DNA of 64,000 bases from Chryseobacterium sp. ISL-80. GTDB taxonomy: Bacteria > Bacillota > Bacilli > Bacillales > Cytobacillaceae. Made by a program: the position numbers and the translations under genes. Shown here one piece after another: positions 42,077 through 51,182 of this stretch. The number at the start of each line of letters is the position of its first letter. The stretch's first letter is position 1. A model generated the notes under the pieces. That model did not search any database and was not told the DNA's origin. It saw only the letters and a list, made by a program, of their open reading frames with translations. The stretch spans positions 97,572 through 161,571 of the forward strand of contig JAGGQZ010000017.1 in the NCBI GenBank assembly GCA_018613055.1. Direction: 5' to 3'.

Positions 42077-42793
42077 CTAATTGAAAAATACTTTTTCCAG
42101 CGGAAGATAGCTGCCATTATGATTTACTAGCGAATCTACGGTTTTGCAGACCTTCATCTGCCCTTCTTCCATGAAGGCAGCCCGGTCAGCCAGTTCCTCT
42201 ACAAGACTGAGAATATGGGTAGTAAAGAAGATCGTCTTCCCCTGCCGCTTCTCCTCCTGAATGATTTCCTTAAAACGGAACACCCAAAGTGGATCAAGAC
42301 CATTGGTCGGTTCGTCGAGAATCCTTAAAGGAACATCCGGGAGCAATGCCTGGGCCAGCGAAAGCCGCTGCTGCATGCCTTTTGAATATTGTTTGATCTG
42401 CATATGACGAACTTCAAATAAACCGACCTGGCGAAGTGCTTCATTCACTCTTCCATCACCGATGCCTCTTAATCTCGCAAAAAAAGTCAAAACTTCAAGA
42501 CCAGTCAATTGTCGCGGGAACAGCATTTCATCTGGCATATACGAAAACAGCTTTTTGAAATCCTGGCTTCGCGGGTCGACTTCACTTCCCTCCAACAAAA
42601 CCTTCCCATTGGTCGGCTTCATGATACCTGTCAGCATCTTGATCAACGTACTTTTGCCAGCACCATTTCCGCCGCAAAGAGCGAAGATTTCCGGCTTATT
42701 GATGGCAAAGCTGATATCAGCAACCTTTTTTGTATCACTGTAATGCTTGGCCAGTGCTTCAATCCTGATCCATTCATCATTCATCTGCAGCAC
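42077..42793 (-). CDS. nosF: NosF-like ABC transporter ATPase
   Basis: A 238-residue ATP-binding subunit: Walker A GGNGAGKSTL, signature YSKGMQQRLSLAQAL, Walker B LRILDEPTNGLDPL and the switch TTHILSLVEEL. With NosY and NosD it forms the system that supports copper-site assembly of nitrous oxide reductase at the cell surface. It overlaps nosY by 17 bp and is the last gene of the nosD-nosL-nosY-nosF operon. The role is inferred from its neighbours, since the ATPase alone would be called a generic ABC-2 type. Confidence 0.87.
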   Translation of the reverse strand: MLQMNDEWIRIEALAKHYSDTKKVADISFAINKPEIFALCGGNGAGKSTLIKMLTGIMKPTNGKVLLEGSEVDPRSQDFKKLFSYMPDEMLFPRQLTGLEVLTFFARLRGIGDGRVNEALRQVGLFEVRHMQIKQYSKGMQQRLSLAQALLPDVPLRILDEPTNGLDPLWVFRFKEIIQEEKRQGKTIFFTTHILSLVEELADRAAFMEEGQMKVCKTVDSLVNHNGSYLPLEKVFFN

Positions 42794-43610
42794 CCCTTTT
42801 CAGCCTGCGTACGGAAAAAATCACCGGCAAAACCATCCAGAGCAAGACAGCAAAAATAAACAACATTTTGCCTGTCATGCCATCCGCCCAGATGGTCAAA
42901 TCATATAATCGCGGTCCGAATACCGAGGCGCCATCAAGCGAAAGGATCGACTGAACCCTGATCAGTTCTACAGGGTTCAGGAAAATCGACACTGTCAGCA
43001 TCGGCAGCAACCATTGCTTCAATAAAAGCAGGCTCAAACCCATAATGATGAATTCATAGAACAGGACCAGGAATGCCCAGACAATCAAACTGATGCCGAG
43101 CGCCTGAAATCTTGATTTGGCAATGATCCCGATCACCATCGCCAGTGACAGAAAAATCGCCGCTAGCAATAAGGAATAGAGATAAAATAATATCAGCAGC
43201 GATACAGAAACCCCTGCGCCTAAAAAGTAAATCACCAGCAGGGCTGTACCATATCCAAATGTCAGTACCGACCAGACGGCGACAAACAACCCTGCATATT
43301 TTCCGAGGATCACACTCCATGGTGTAACAGGATACGTCAGCAGCAGCATCAGCCCCCGGTCCTCCTTTTCACCCGACAGGAACAGGCTCCCGATCAAAAG
43401 CGAAAGCAGGGGGATCAGCAATAAATTAATATTCAGGAGGCTCGCTGTCATCCTATTGAAGCCATCAAAACCCGAGCCACCGGTATTCCCGAGGAACGCA
43501 ACCATGACAGCAAGTGATGAGAACAGCAAGCCAAAGCCTGCGAGCCAGTGGCTTCTCATCAACAAGGTCATCTGCTGCCTGGCAATATGCATCATTGCTC
43601 CCAGCTCCAC
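42777..43610 (-). CDS. nosY: NosY-like ABC transporter permease
   Basis: A 277-residue membrane protein with six hydrophobic segments of the ABC-2/NosY type. The stretch SGEKEDRGLMLLLTYPVTPW between helices 2 and 3 is typical of NosY-like permeases. It overlaps nosL by 19 bp and nosF by 17 bp, so the genes are translationally coupled. It presumably works with NosF and NosD in metal-site maturation outside the membrane. Confidence 0.85.
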   Translation of the reverse strand: MELGAMMHIARQQMTLLMRSHWLAGFGLLFSSLAVMVAFLGNTGGSGFDGFNRMTASLLNINLLLIPLLSLLIGSLFLSGEKEDRGLMLLLTYPVTPWSVILGKYAGLFVAVWSVLTFGYGTALLVIYFLGAGVSVSLLILFYLYSLLLAAIFLSLAMVIGIIAKSRFQALGISLIVWAFLVLFYEFIIMGLSLLLLKQWLLPMLTVSIFLNPVELIRVQSILSLDGASVFGPRLYDLTIWADGMTGKMLFIFAVLLWMVLPVIFSVRRLKRGAADE

Positions 43611-44053
43611 TCATGTTTTTTTAATAGCTTATAATCAAGCACTTCTCCCATGCCCTGTTCTTTTACATATTGTTCAGCACCCTCTTTGTCCTTGAAGCTG
43701 ACCACTCCATTAGCCATCGGGGTCCAGAAATCAGGATGGTACGCATGGAAAGCTTTTTCAAGTTCGACCCAATCACCCGTGTCAACATCTCGAACGTATT
43801 TTTTTGCAGCCTTTTCATCCTGAAGATCCGTTTCCCTCTCAAGAAACTCATCCATACAGCCAAGATCATCAAATTTATATATTTCACCATCAGCGGTAAC
43901 GACCTCAGTGGCATAGTGTTCATGGGCAATACCCATATTGCAGACCTCACATACATCAATTTCAGGGTTGATTTCTTCCGGTTCCATCGCATTATTGCTG
44001 CAGCCGGCAGCTGTTGCAGAAAACAGCAGTAATAAACCAAGCTTCTTGATCAT
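43592..44053 (-). CDS. nosL: NosL copper chaperone lipoprotein
   Basis: A 153-residue lipoprotein with lipobox AAGC and a NosL domain: DVCEVCNMGIAHEHYATEV holds the conserved Cys-x2-Cys-x-Met copper ligands, followed by DDLGCMDEFL and SFKDKEGAEQYV. It lies in the operon between nosD (4-bp overlap) and nosY. It has no Met-rich tail, unlike the second NosL-like protein encoded at 41233-41934. Confidence 0.9.
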   Translation of the reverse strand: MIKKLGLLLLFSATAAGCSNNAMEPEEINPEIDVCEVCNMGIAHEHYATEVVTADGEIYKFDDLGCMDEFLERETDLQDEKAAKKYVRDVDTGDWVELEKAFHAYHPDFWTPMANGVVSFKDKEGAEQYVKEQGMGEVLDYKLLKKHEWSWEQ

Positions 44054-45396
44054 CTGAAATTCCTTCCTTTCACAATGGCAAATAGCGATATCACAATAAA
44101 TACGATTCCAATCACTCCAGACCTCCAGTGGTCCCTATTCTGCTGTGCAGCAGAAGGTTGGATTTCTGCCGGTTCTATCAGCGGACGCGCATCATAAACC
44201 TCTGCCGATCCAAAGCTTGGAAATAAGGATTCCGCCTTTGTCCACAGCTTCACAGACGGACTTTCAAAAAAGAATTGCCAGTACGGTTGTTTGCGCAGAA
44301 TGCGGTCGTATAAAGAGCCAGCTTTGTAGGCCTCTTCACCAATACCATCGCCCGAAAGGTCAAAACTGCTGTAATCATCCCAGTAGTTTCCCTTCAATCC
44401 ATCATCAAGCCTCATGTCTTCCCCCGAAATCTTGGACTGGACAACATTGCCGATAAAATTGTTTTCAGCAAAAAGATTCTCTTTGTTTTCCCCCACGAAT
44501 TCAAGCCCAACCTGGTTGGCTCCAATCAGGTTCTTGTTGATCGATAGATTCACTCCGTTTTCCAATGACAGCCCCGTGCTGTTCCGCAACATTTCATTGC
44601 GCTCAACCAGGACATTCCTCGTTTCATAAATGAGTATGCCAAAACCCCGGACATGAAAGTGATCGGTTACCCTGTTCTCAAGGAAGGTGATATTTGCTGA
44701 ATCCATTACCATGAACCCTGTCACATTCTTTTCGATATGGTTCCTCTCTGCAGAAATGTCTTCACTGAACATGAAGTGCATTCCATATCGTGACTCACTG
44801 ACATGGTTTCCTGTTACTTTGATATGTTCCGTAAAGTCATAATAAATTCCATCCTGGACAGCGGCAATTTCATTCTTTTTCAGCAAATGGCCGCCACCCT
44901 TGAACATGTGGATCCCGTTTCCACGCTTCGAAAAATGGGATTCATAACTGGTTATGCTGTTTTCCAGCACCTGATTATCCCTGCTGTTCGTGATGTAAAT
45001 TCCGTTATGGACATCTTTCAATATATTGTTTTCAATGATATTTCCGTCAGCTTTCTGAATGAAAATCCCGCTGTCCTCCTGGCCTGAACCGCAATTTTGA
45101 ATCATCAGTCCTTTAACGGTGACACCAGGTGCGGCGATTTCAATGACATTGCCCTTTCCCCCGCCATCAATTATTGCTCCTTGTTCTCCTATCAAGGTCA
45201 TTCGCTTATTGATCACGATATTTTCCTTATAGGTACCAGGAAAAATTGTGAGGGTATCTCCTGCTTCAGCCTGGTCAATCGCACTTTGGATCGATAGGCC
45301 ATCCTCCACTTTAAGATCCTTGGCGCTGGCAGCATCAGGCACAAGCCAAAGTAGCAAAAATATGATAAACCAAATTGGCCATGGCAGCCTGTGCAT
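44050..45396 (-). CDS. nosD: NosD right-handed beta-helix maturation protein
   Basis: A 448-residue exported protein. A signal peptide (WFIIFLLLWLVPDAASA) is followed by a parallel beta-helix with many NNxI/NxI turns (IENNILKDVHNGIYITNS and similar) over residues about 40-360, then a C-terminal membrane helix (SGVIGIVFIVISLFAIVKG) that anchors it. NosD is needed for copper-site maturation of nitrous oxide reductase. ATG 45396 follows a long GGGAGGGGGG site. It is the first gene of the operon. No nosZ gene is present in the window. Confidence 0.9.
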   Translation of the reverse strand: MHRLPWPIWFIIFLLLWLVPDAASAKDLKVEDGLSIQSAIDQAEAGDTLTIFPGTYKENIVINKRMTLIGEQGAIIDGGGKGNVIEIAAPGVTVKGLMIQNCGSGQEDSGIFIQKADGNIIENNILKDVHNGIYITNSRDNQVLENSITSYESHFSKRGNGIHMFKGGGHLLKKNEIAAVQDGIYYDFTEHIKVTGNHVSESRYGMHFMFSEDISAERNHIEKNVTGFMVMDSANITFLENRVTDHFHVRGFGILIYETRNVLVERNEMLRNSTGLSLENGVNLSINKNLIGANQVGLEFVGENKENLFAENNFIGNVVQSKISGEDMRLDDGLKGNYWDDYSSFDLSGDGIGEEAYKAGSLYDRILRKQPYWQFFFESPSVKLWTKAESLFPSFGSAEVYDARPLIEPAEIQPSAAQQNRDHWRSGVIGIVFIVISLFAIVKGRNFR

Positions 45397-45638
45397 ACTG
45401 CCTCCCCCCTCCCGGAAAAGTTTCTCATTTAAAACTAGCAAATAAATGTGATGAAATCTTGAAATATATGTTGGGAAACGTTGAAGTCTCTATCGAGTTT
45501 TTTAGGGGTGATTATTGAGCAAATACAGATTCAGATGTTTATTTTCAGAATTATCTAAAATTAGTTATGTCTATTTTGTGACAATTACAATATAATGTAA
45601 GTAATATGTATATCTGATTAATCCAGGAGGTTATGAAC

Positions 45639-45752
45639 ATGACGATAGTTCATATACTGAACTTCTCCATTCCGATTGTCATGATGCTTGTGATTGGCGT
45701 CGCAGTCGATAAGATGTGCCAGCCAGATCCACCAGGCAAGGAAGCCGAGTAA
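45639..45752 (+). CDS. 37-residue single-span membrane peptide
   Basis: ATG 45639 has AGGAGG eight bases upstream. The product is a single hydrophobic helix (NFSIPIVMMLVIGVAVDKM) with a Cys and a polar tail (CQPDPPGKEAE). A fair TATAAT -10 lies upstream, and a terminator hairpin follows directly. It is divergent from nosD. The family is not recognised. Confidence 0.65.
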   Translation: MTIVHILNFSIPIVMMLVIGVAVDKMCQPDPPGKEAE

Positions 45753-45776
45753 TGAAAGGTCCGGCTTCTTTTTTTA
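45741..45776 (+). terminator. terminator of the 37-codon gene
   Basis: GAAGCCG (45741-45747) pairs with CGGCTTC (45762-45768), followed by seven Ts. The stem includes the last codons of the gene. Confidence 0.8.
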
Positions 45777-45892
45777 TTGGATTTTCCGTTTGTTTTCCAA
45801 TTCGCTATAAAAATCAAATTTTCGCTATATAAAATGGATTTTCGCTATAATAATTATTTTTTCGCTATAAAACATAAATTTTCGCTATAAAA
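45775..45892 (-). repeat. 20-bp-period TATAGCGA array, reverse orientation
   Basis: CGCTATA starts at 45803, 45823, 45843, 45863 and 45883, an exact 20-bp period. Read on the minus strand it gives TATAGCGA units ending in GCGAATTGGA, which pairs with TCCAAT near 45775-45780. As in the other arrays, the hairpin end faces the 3' end of a gene (the 37-codon gene). Confidence 0.93.
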
Positions 45893-45926
45893 CCTTCTGT
45901 TCGGATAAGTCGTATCCCTATAAAAC

Positions 45927-45966
45927 GCAAAAAGAGCAAGATTCTCGATTGAATCTTGCTCTTTTT
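45927..45966. terminator. bidirectional terminator
   Basis: AAAGAGCAAGATT (45931-45943) pairs perfectly with AATCTTGCTCTTT (45952-45964), with runs of A and T outside. Confidence 0.9.
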
Positions 45967-45967
45967 A

Positions 45968-47185
45968 CTAGTTTTCGATTGCAGGTGGAGTTGTTTTTAC
46001 AAAAATTCGGTTGCCCTGGACGAAAAACAGGATACTGCCAAGCACAGCCAGGGAGATGAACATAAATAAGATGGTCCCGCCTGTTTCTTTCAATAAGTAT
46101 CCTCCCGCAATCGGTCCAAGGAAATGGCCGATTTTCCGGAATTGTGCCGCTCCGAAATATGTCCCCCTCAGTTCATCCGTTGCCAGCTGATCGACCAGAT
46201 AACTGCTTGATGGGAAGATGAGTATCTCTCCAACTGTTATGAAGACAATTGCCGTGATGCCAGTGAACCAGCCGGATACAAAGCCAAATGTCAGCATTCC
46301 CAATGACAGGAAGACCGCACCGGCCATCATCACCTGCATCGTTTTGAATCTTTCCGCGAAGTGGCTGATTGGCATTTGCAGCAGGACGACCAGGACTGCA
46401 TTGATGGAAAGCATCACGGAATACACAAATACTCCGTTCGCAATGGACGATTCTAGATATTGCGGTACATTGGATTCCATCTGCGAATACCCGAAGTTAA
46501 TGATGATGGTTCCCAATATTAAATATCTCAATGCCTTATCTTTGCCGATGATTTTTAATGAACTGGCTATCGTCACCTTGCTTGCCCCTTCACCTGCCGG
46601 GTTGCCCAAATCAAATTTTTTCATCATCAGTGCAAGGATCAATACATAAATGAAATACATGATCCCCGTCACCATGAAAGCTGATTTAGCTGAAACCACA
46701 GCCAGATAGGCACCAAGCAATGGACCGACAGATGCTCCAATATTGATGGCCGTATATCTGAGTGAAAAGGCCCTCATCCGCTTGCGTTTTTCCGTCAAAT
46801 CGGCAATCAGTGCCTGGCCGGTCGGTTCAAAAAATGACCCGCTCAAGCCATTCAATGCGTTCAGGATGATGAACCAGCCCGGTGTATCAGCAATCATGAA
46901 GCCAAAATAGACAAGCGACATCGCGAACAATGAACCGATCATTACCGGCTTACGGCCATATCTGTCTGACAAATGGCCGCCCAGAAAGCCCCCGATTACA
47001 CCAGACAATGGACTGATCCCAATTGTCAATCCAATCAATACAGGATGCAAATCCAGATTCCGAGATAGGTAGATGGCCAGGAACGGCAGGGTTGCGAACG
47101 CAGACCCCCTTGCAAGGACAGTCCCCCCCAGCAGTACCCATACAATCGGGTGAAATTGGCGGTAATAGTTTTTTAGTTTATTCAT
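45968..47185 (-). CDS. MFS transporter (DHA1-like)
   Basis: A 405-residue twelve-helix carrier. The MFS loop motif is GGHLSDRYGRKPVMIG after helix 2; FEPTGQALIADLTEKRKRM and YTAINIGASVGPLLGAYL in helix 4-5 are typical of drug:proton antiporters. The substrate is unknown. The gene is monocistronic between two strong terminators. Confidence 0.88.
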   Translation of the reverse strand: MNKLKNYYRQFHPIVWVLLGGTVLARGSAFATLPFLAIYLSRNLDLHPVLIGLTIGISPLSGVIGGFLGGHLSDRYGRKPVMIGSLFAMSLVYFGFMIADTPGWFIILNALNGLSGSFFEPTGQALIADLTEKRKRMRAFSLRYTAINIGASVGPLLGAYLAVVSAKSAFMVTGIMYFIYVLILALMMKKFDLGNPAGEGASKVTIASSLKIIGKDKALRYLILGTIIINFGYSQMESNVPQYLESSIANGVFVYSVMLSINAVLVVLLQMPISHFAERFKTMQVMMAGAVFLSLGMLTFGFVSGWFTGITAIVFITVGEILIFPSSSYLVDQLATDELRGTYFGAAQFRKIGHFLGPIAGGYLLKETGGTILFMFISLAVLGSILFFVQGNRIFVKTTPPAIEN

Positions 47186-47257
47186 TTCTTTTTACCTCGG
47201 AAAGTTAGATTCCTAAATCATAGCAAATATCCAATATTATGAAAATACCCCCTAAAT

Positions 47258-47293
47258 AAAAAACCGCCGCCATTTTGTCTGGCAGCGGTTTTG
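47258..47293 (-). terminator. terminator of motAB
   Basis: AAAACCGCTGCC pairs with GGCGGCGGTTTT with a loop of about ten bases, followed by Ts on the minus strand. Confidence 0.85.
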
Positions 47294-47294
47294 T

Positions 47295-48068
47295 TTATTG
47301 ACCCGGATTATTGCTTGTACGCGGAAGGATTAGGATTTCTACCCGGCGGTTCCTTGCCTTGCCTTCTGCTGTGTCATTCGTCGCGACTGGCTGGAACTCA
47401 CCAAATCCTTTTGCGCTGAACCAGCGAGGGTCAAGCTGTTCATTCTTCAAAATGATTTTCATGAATTCCACAGCCCTCATGACGCTCAGTTCCCAGTTCG
47501 ATTCATATCTCGCGGTCCTGATTGGCACATTATCTGTGTGCCCGCTGATAATGATATTCCGAGGCGGCTCCATGATCAGCAGGTCCGCGATTTCATTTGC
47601 GATATTGATATCTGATGAACGGACCTCTGCCCTTCCCGACTGAAACAGGACATTGTCACGGATCGTCAGCAGCAGTCCTTCATCCGTCAGTTTCGTATTC
47701 AGCTTGTCTGTCAGCTTTTTCTCATCTATATAGGAGTTGACCTTCTGCTGGAGAGCCATGAGCTCCATCTGGTCTTTGGCTGCATCAGCCTTGTCTTCAT
47801 CATTCTTTTCAACATCTTCCTTACGTTCGTCAGGCGACTCCATCTGTCCTTCCGGCATCGGACTCTGGAATTCGAACACACCGGTTCCTCCAGAAAATAC
47901 ATCATTGAAGGCCTTGGAAAGTTGCTGGAACTTGACGGCATCAACCGAACTCATCGCGAACAGGACGATGAACAATGCAAGCAGGAGCGTAAGCAGGTCC
48001 GCATACGGGATCAGCCAGGACTCATCCATATGTTCCTCGTGATGCTTCTTCTTCCTTTTCCTACTCAT
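47295..48068 (-). CDS. motB: flagellar motor stator protein MotB
   Basis: A 257-residue stator subunit: a basic N-terminus, one membrane helix with the proton-carrying Asp24 in PYADLLTLLLALFIVLFA, a plug/linker rich in Glu and Lys, then an OmpA-like peptidoglycan-binding domain (about 140-245; ISGHTDNVPIRTARYESNWE and RNRRVEILI). It overlaps motA by 8 bp. Sequence agrees with B. subtilis MotB rather than the sodium-type MotS. Confidence 0.92.
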   Translation of the reverse strand: MSRKRKKKHHEEHMDESWLIPYADLLTLLLALFIVLFAMSSVDAVKFQQLSKAFNDVFSGGTGVFEFQSPMPEGQMESPDERKEDVEKNDEDKADAAKDQMELMALQQKVNSYIDEKKLTDKLNTKLTDEGLLLTIRDNVLFQSGRAEVRSSDINIANEIADLLIMEPPRNIIISGHTDNVPIRTARYESNWELSVMRAVEFMKIILKNEQLDPRWFSAKGFGEFQPVATNDTAEGKARNRRVEILILPRTSNNPGQ

Positions 48069-48855
48069 CCTTCGTCACGTCGCTTTCTTCGAGGATCAGT
48101 TTCCGTTCGCCAGCTGGCAGATAGGAAGCAAGCTTCTGCTCGATCACCCTCGGCGCTTCGCCTTCAAGGATTGATAGAATGCCTTCAATCATCATGTATT
48201 TCACTTGTGCTTCCTGTTTTGATTTGCGCTTTAACTTATTGGCGAATGGGTGCCATAACACATAACCAGTGAAAATCCCCAATAACGTCGCCACGAACGC
48301 AGCACTGATCGCCCTTCCAAGCTCATCGGTATTGTCCATATGGCTCAGTGCGGCAATCAGACCAACTACAGCACCTAGAACCCCGAGAGTCGGCGCATAC
48401 GTACCTGCCTGGGTGAAAATGGCCGCACCTGACAAGTGGCGTTCCTCCATCGCTTCAACCTCTTCTGTTAAAACGTCCCTGATGTAGTCAGCACTCTGTC
48501 CATCCACAGCAAGCGATAGGCCATTTTTCAAAAATTCATCATCGATTTCACTTGTTTTCGCTTCGAGCGCCAGCAAGCCTTCCTTTCTGGCAAGCTGTGC
48601 CCATTCAGAAAACAGGCGGATCAATGACGGCAAATCTGCACTTTCCTGTTCCTTAAACAGGATTTTAAACAACTTGGGCACTTTCTTCAGTTCTCCTGCC
48701 GGAAAGGCGATAGATACCGCCGCAACAGTACCCACGATTATGATTAAGAAAGCTGCCGGATTCACGAGCGCATTGACACTTACACCCTTCAACACCATCC
48801 CGACTCCGACTGCAATGATGGCTAATATGACACCAATGATCGACGACTTATCCAT
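48061..48855 (-). CDS. motA: flagellar motor stator protein MotA
   Basis: A 264-residue stator subunit with four membrane helices and a large cytosolic loop between helices 2 and 3 (LFKEQESADLPSLIRLFSEW and similar) that meets the rotor. GTYAPTLGVLGAVVGLIAAL and LGRAISAAFVATLLGIFTGY carry the Pro and Thr residues near the ion path. It forms the proton channel with MotB, encoded just downstream. The operon is far from the main flagellar cluster, as is usual in Bacillus. Confidence 0.92.
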   Translation of the reverse strand: MDKSSIIGVILAIIAVGVGMVLKGVSVNALVNPAAFLIIIVGTVAAVSIAFPAGELKKVPKLFKILFKEQESADLPSLIRLFSEWAQLARKEGLLALEAKTSEIDDEFLKNGLSLAVDGQSADYIRDVLTEEVEAMEERHLSGAAIFTQAGTYAPTLGVLGAVVGLIAALSHMDNTDELGRAISAAFVATLLGIFTGYVLWHPFANKLKRKSKQEAQVKYMMIEGILSILEGEAPRVIEQKLASYLPAGERKLILEESDVTKDE

Positions 48856-49057
48856 GTACGACTCCCCTGTCTGCTTTACTTCTATTTCTGTCTCTAGTTT
48901 TTAACTGTCATAATATCTCTTTTTATTTCGACCTATTTTTAAAAATCTTAAGTGATTTAGCAATCAAAAATAAATTTTAGCCAAGCAATTAAGATTGTGA
49001 ATTTCTATGCCGATATAACTTAAGCAAAGACAATTGATTAGTTGAGGAGGATTTTAC

Positions 49058-50539
49058 GTGGAGGCTATTGAAAATCTCCGCAGGCAGGATACAAGAAAGA
49101 AGAACGTCTTGATGCTAAGCACTTATTCGGTATCCTTGATTGCGACTGCTGCCTATACACTGATTGAAAAAGAACCATTCATTAAAACGATGGTATATGT
49201 AAGTGAATTATCATTTTTCATCCTGTTTTTCCTGATTTTCCAGCTATGGCTTAAGAAAGAGGCTCTTTTCCCTTATGCCGCATTTGCTGCTATTTTCGCC
49301 CACCATTTCATCTATATCGGAATGTTTGGCGGCAACGGGGCATTCTTGCTGGTGCTGATCTTCCTGGCCGTCTTCTCCGCCATCCATTTCAACTTGAAAA
49401 TCTTTATTACCGGTTATAGCCTGGGTTTGGTGGCCGTAATCATGAACACCTTGCTGGCCACAGAAAACCAGGACTTTCTAAGCACCACCTTCGCGGCCAT
49501 CCTGCTCTGTTATATTTTAATGGGTGCGGTATTGTTCGTGTTGATCCGCTTAAACAGGAATTCCTTTCACTCTCTGGAAGCCTTTCTCGCGGAATCTGAA
49601 AATGAAAAAGCACGGAAAGAACAGCACAGTGCCCTGCTTCATAGCGAGCTGCTCGTCGTAACGGAGAGTCTGGGTAAAATCAATGAACAAATCCAGACCC
49701 ATCTGTCATCACAAACAGAAATGAAAATCGCCGTAAATGAAATTTCTGCCGGAAGCCAGGTCCAGACAGAACAAATCAATCAAATTTCTGAGAATGCCGA
49801 AATGACAAAGCAAAGAATGGATGAAATGTCCGAAATGTCTGTCTTGCTTTCAGATAATACTTTACAGGCTGCCAAAGCGACAGAAAGCGGTTCTGGAAAA
49901 ATAAGCGAGCTGCAGGGTGATATGAAAGAGCTTGCCGCTTCTATTTCCGAATTGAGCCAGACATTCTCGATGCTGACGAAGAAAATCGAAGAAACGAATG
50001 GATTCATCGTCAACATCCGTAACATCACCGATCAGACGAATCTCCTTGCACTCAATGCTTCGATTGAAGCGGCACGTGCTGGCGAGGCTGGCAAAGGCTT
50101 CTCCGTCGTGGCCAATGAAATTCGCAAGCTGGCGGAAATGACGAAAGAAACTGCCATCCAGATTACCGAAAACCTAACTTCCGTGAATGAAACAAACTCA
50201 GCAGCACTGGAAAAAATGAATGACAGCAGTGAAAAGCTGGCAGAAAGCCGCACCGCTGTCGAGGAAGTATCAGGTTTCTTCGCAGATGTGAGTTGTACAT
50301 TGCAAGTTCTGACAAATCAATTCAGTCAATTCGAATTGATGGTTGGCGATGTCCAGAATCAGACAGGCGATGTCGAAGCATCGACACGTGAGCTGGCTGC
50401 AATCATCGAGCAGGCAACTGCCGGTCTTGAAGAAATGAATGCAACCATCGAAACACTGAACGATGACAACCAGACAATTGCCGCCTACGTCAGCCAGACG
50501 GCCGCTGCAGCTGAAAAAATCGAGAAACTTGGTGCGTAA
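49058..50539 (+). CDS. methyl-accepting chemotaxis protein with polytopic N-terminus
   Basis: A 493-residue chemoreceptor. Residues about 20-175 contain six hydrophobic segments in place of the usual periplasmic sensor, so it probably senses something in or at the membrane. There is no clear HAMP. The signalling domain (about 200-490) has the hairpin tip [20 protein letters not shown] and flanking coiled coil. The GTG start has GAGGAGG seven bases upstream. It is divergent from motAB, which fits a motility context. Confidence 0.9.
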   Translation: MEAIENLRRQDTRKKNVLMLSTYSVSLIATAAYTLIEKEPFIKTMVYVSELSFFILFFLIFQLWLKKEALFPYAAFAAIFAHHFIYIGMFGGNGAFLLVLIFLAVFSAIHFNLKIFITGYSLGLVAVIMNTLLATENQDFLSTTFAAILLCYILMGAVLFVLIRLNRNSFHSLEAFLAESENEKARKEQHSALLHSELLVVTESLGKINEQIQTHLSSQTEMKIAVNEISAGSQVQTEQINQISENAEMTKQRMDEMSEMSVLLSDNTLQAAKATESGSGKISELQGDMKELAASISELSQTFSMLTKKIEETNGFIVNIRNITDQTNLLALNASIEAARAGEAGKGFSVVANEIRKLAEMTKETAIQITENLTSVNETNSAALEKMNDSSEKLAESRTAVEEVSGFFADVSCTLQVLTNQFSQFELMVGDVQNQTGDVEASTRELAAIIEQATAGLEEMNATIETLNDDNQTIAAYVSQTAAAAEKIEKLGA

Positions 50540-50597
50540 GAGCATTAGATCCAGTGCATCAAGATTACACAATGAAAAATAACCTTTAATAACAAAA

Positions 50598-50637
50598 ATG
50601 GCCAGGCTGGATTTCTCCGCCTGGCCATTTACTTATA
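50598..50637. terminator. terminator between the chemoreceptor and DUF1992 genes
   Basis: AATGGCCAGG pairs with CCTGGCCATT around a 13-base loop. A T-run is present mainly on the minus strand. Confidence 0.8.
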
Positions 50638-51007
50638 ATAGTTTCTTTTCTATTTTCTGCTCGTAATTCTTAAACAATGAGGAATTTGTCCTGGCACCCC
50701 TGCTGGACATGATTTTATTGTACTTCAGCAGCTTGGCGCTGAGTTCCTGGTTCAGCCTGTTTTTCTCTTCCGGATTTTCACAGGTTCGGATCAGGTCCTC
50801 GATTGTCATCACTTCCTGCCTGAGCCTCTGTTCTTCTGGTGAAAAACCAGCGTTTTTCAGCATCTTGTACGCCATTCTAAGATTTTCCGGCACAGCTGAT
50901 AAATCTTCCAGATTCAACGGTTTCCCGTAGCCTGGCAGGTTTTCAAACTCTCCATCCTTATAAGCACGCTTGATACGATCCTCCGAAACCACCATTGAAA
51001 AATCCAT
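50633..51007 (-). CDS. DUF1992 family protein
   Basis: A 124-residue basic, helical protein. The core (SEDRIKRAYKDGEFENLPGY, GKPLNLED and PENLRMAYKMLKNAGF) is the DUF1992 signature, found in DnaJ-related proteins across bacteria and in human DNAJC28. No J domain is present here. The function is unknown. ATG 51007 has GGAG eight bases upstream; GTG 51016 is less likely. Confidence 0.85.
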   Translation of the reverse strand: MDFSMVVSEDRIKRAYKDGEFENLPGYGKPLNLEDLSAVPENLRMAYKMLKNAGFSPEEQRLRQEVMTIEDLIRTCENPEEKNRLNQELSAKLLKYNKIMSSRGARTNSSLFKNYEQKIEKKLL

Positions 51008-51182
51008 CTGAACCACTCCAGTCCATTAAATTCAACATTACTACTATTAGTATATAACTTTTATCCATTTTTTTCTAATTTAAGTATTTGGAAATAAGAT
51101 TTTATCGCGTTAAAGGTTTAGAGAGTCAGCAAGCAGGCTATTAAATAGTTAAAAAATTACATATCAAGGGAGTGTTCATTAA

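Noticed and set aside
45577..45591. TGTGACAATTACAAT as an Fnr site before the 37-codon gene
   Set aside because: Only the left half matches TGTGA-N6-TCACA; the right half does not.
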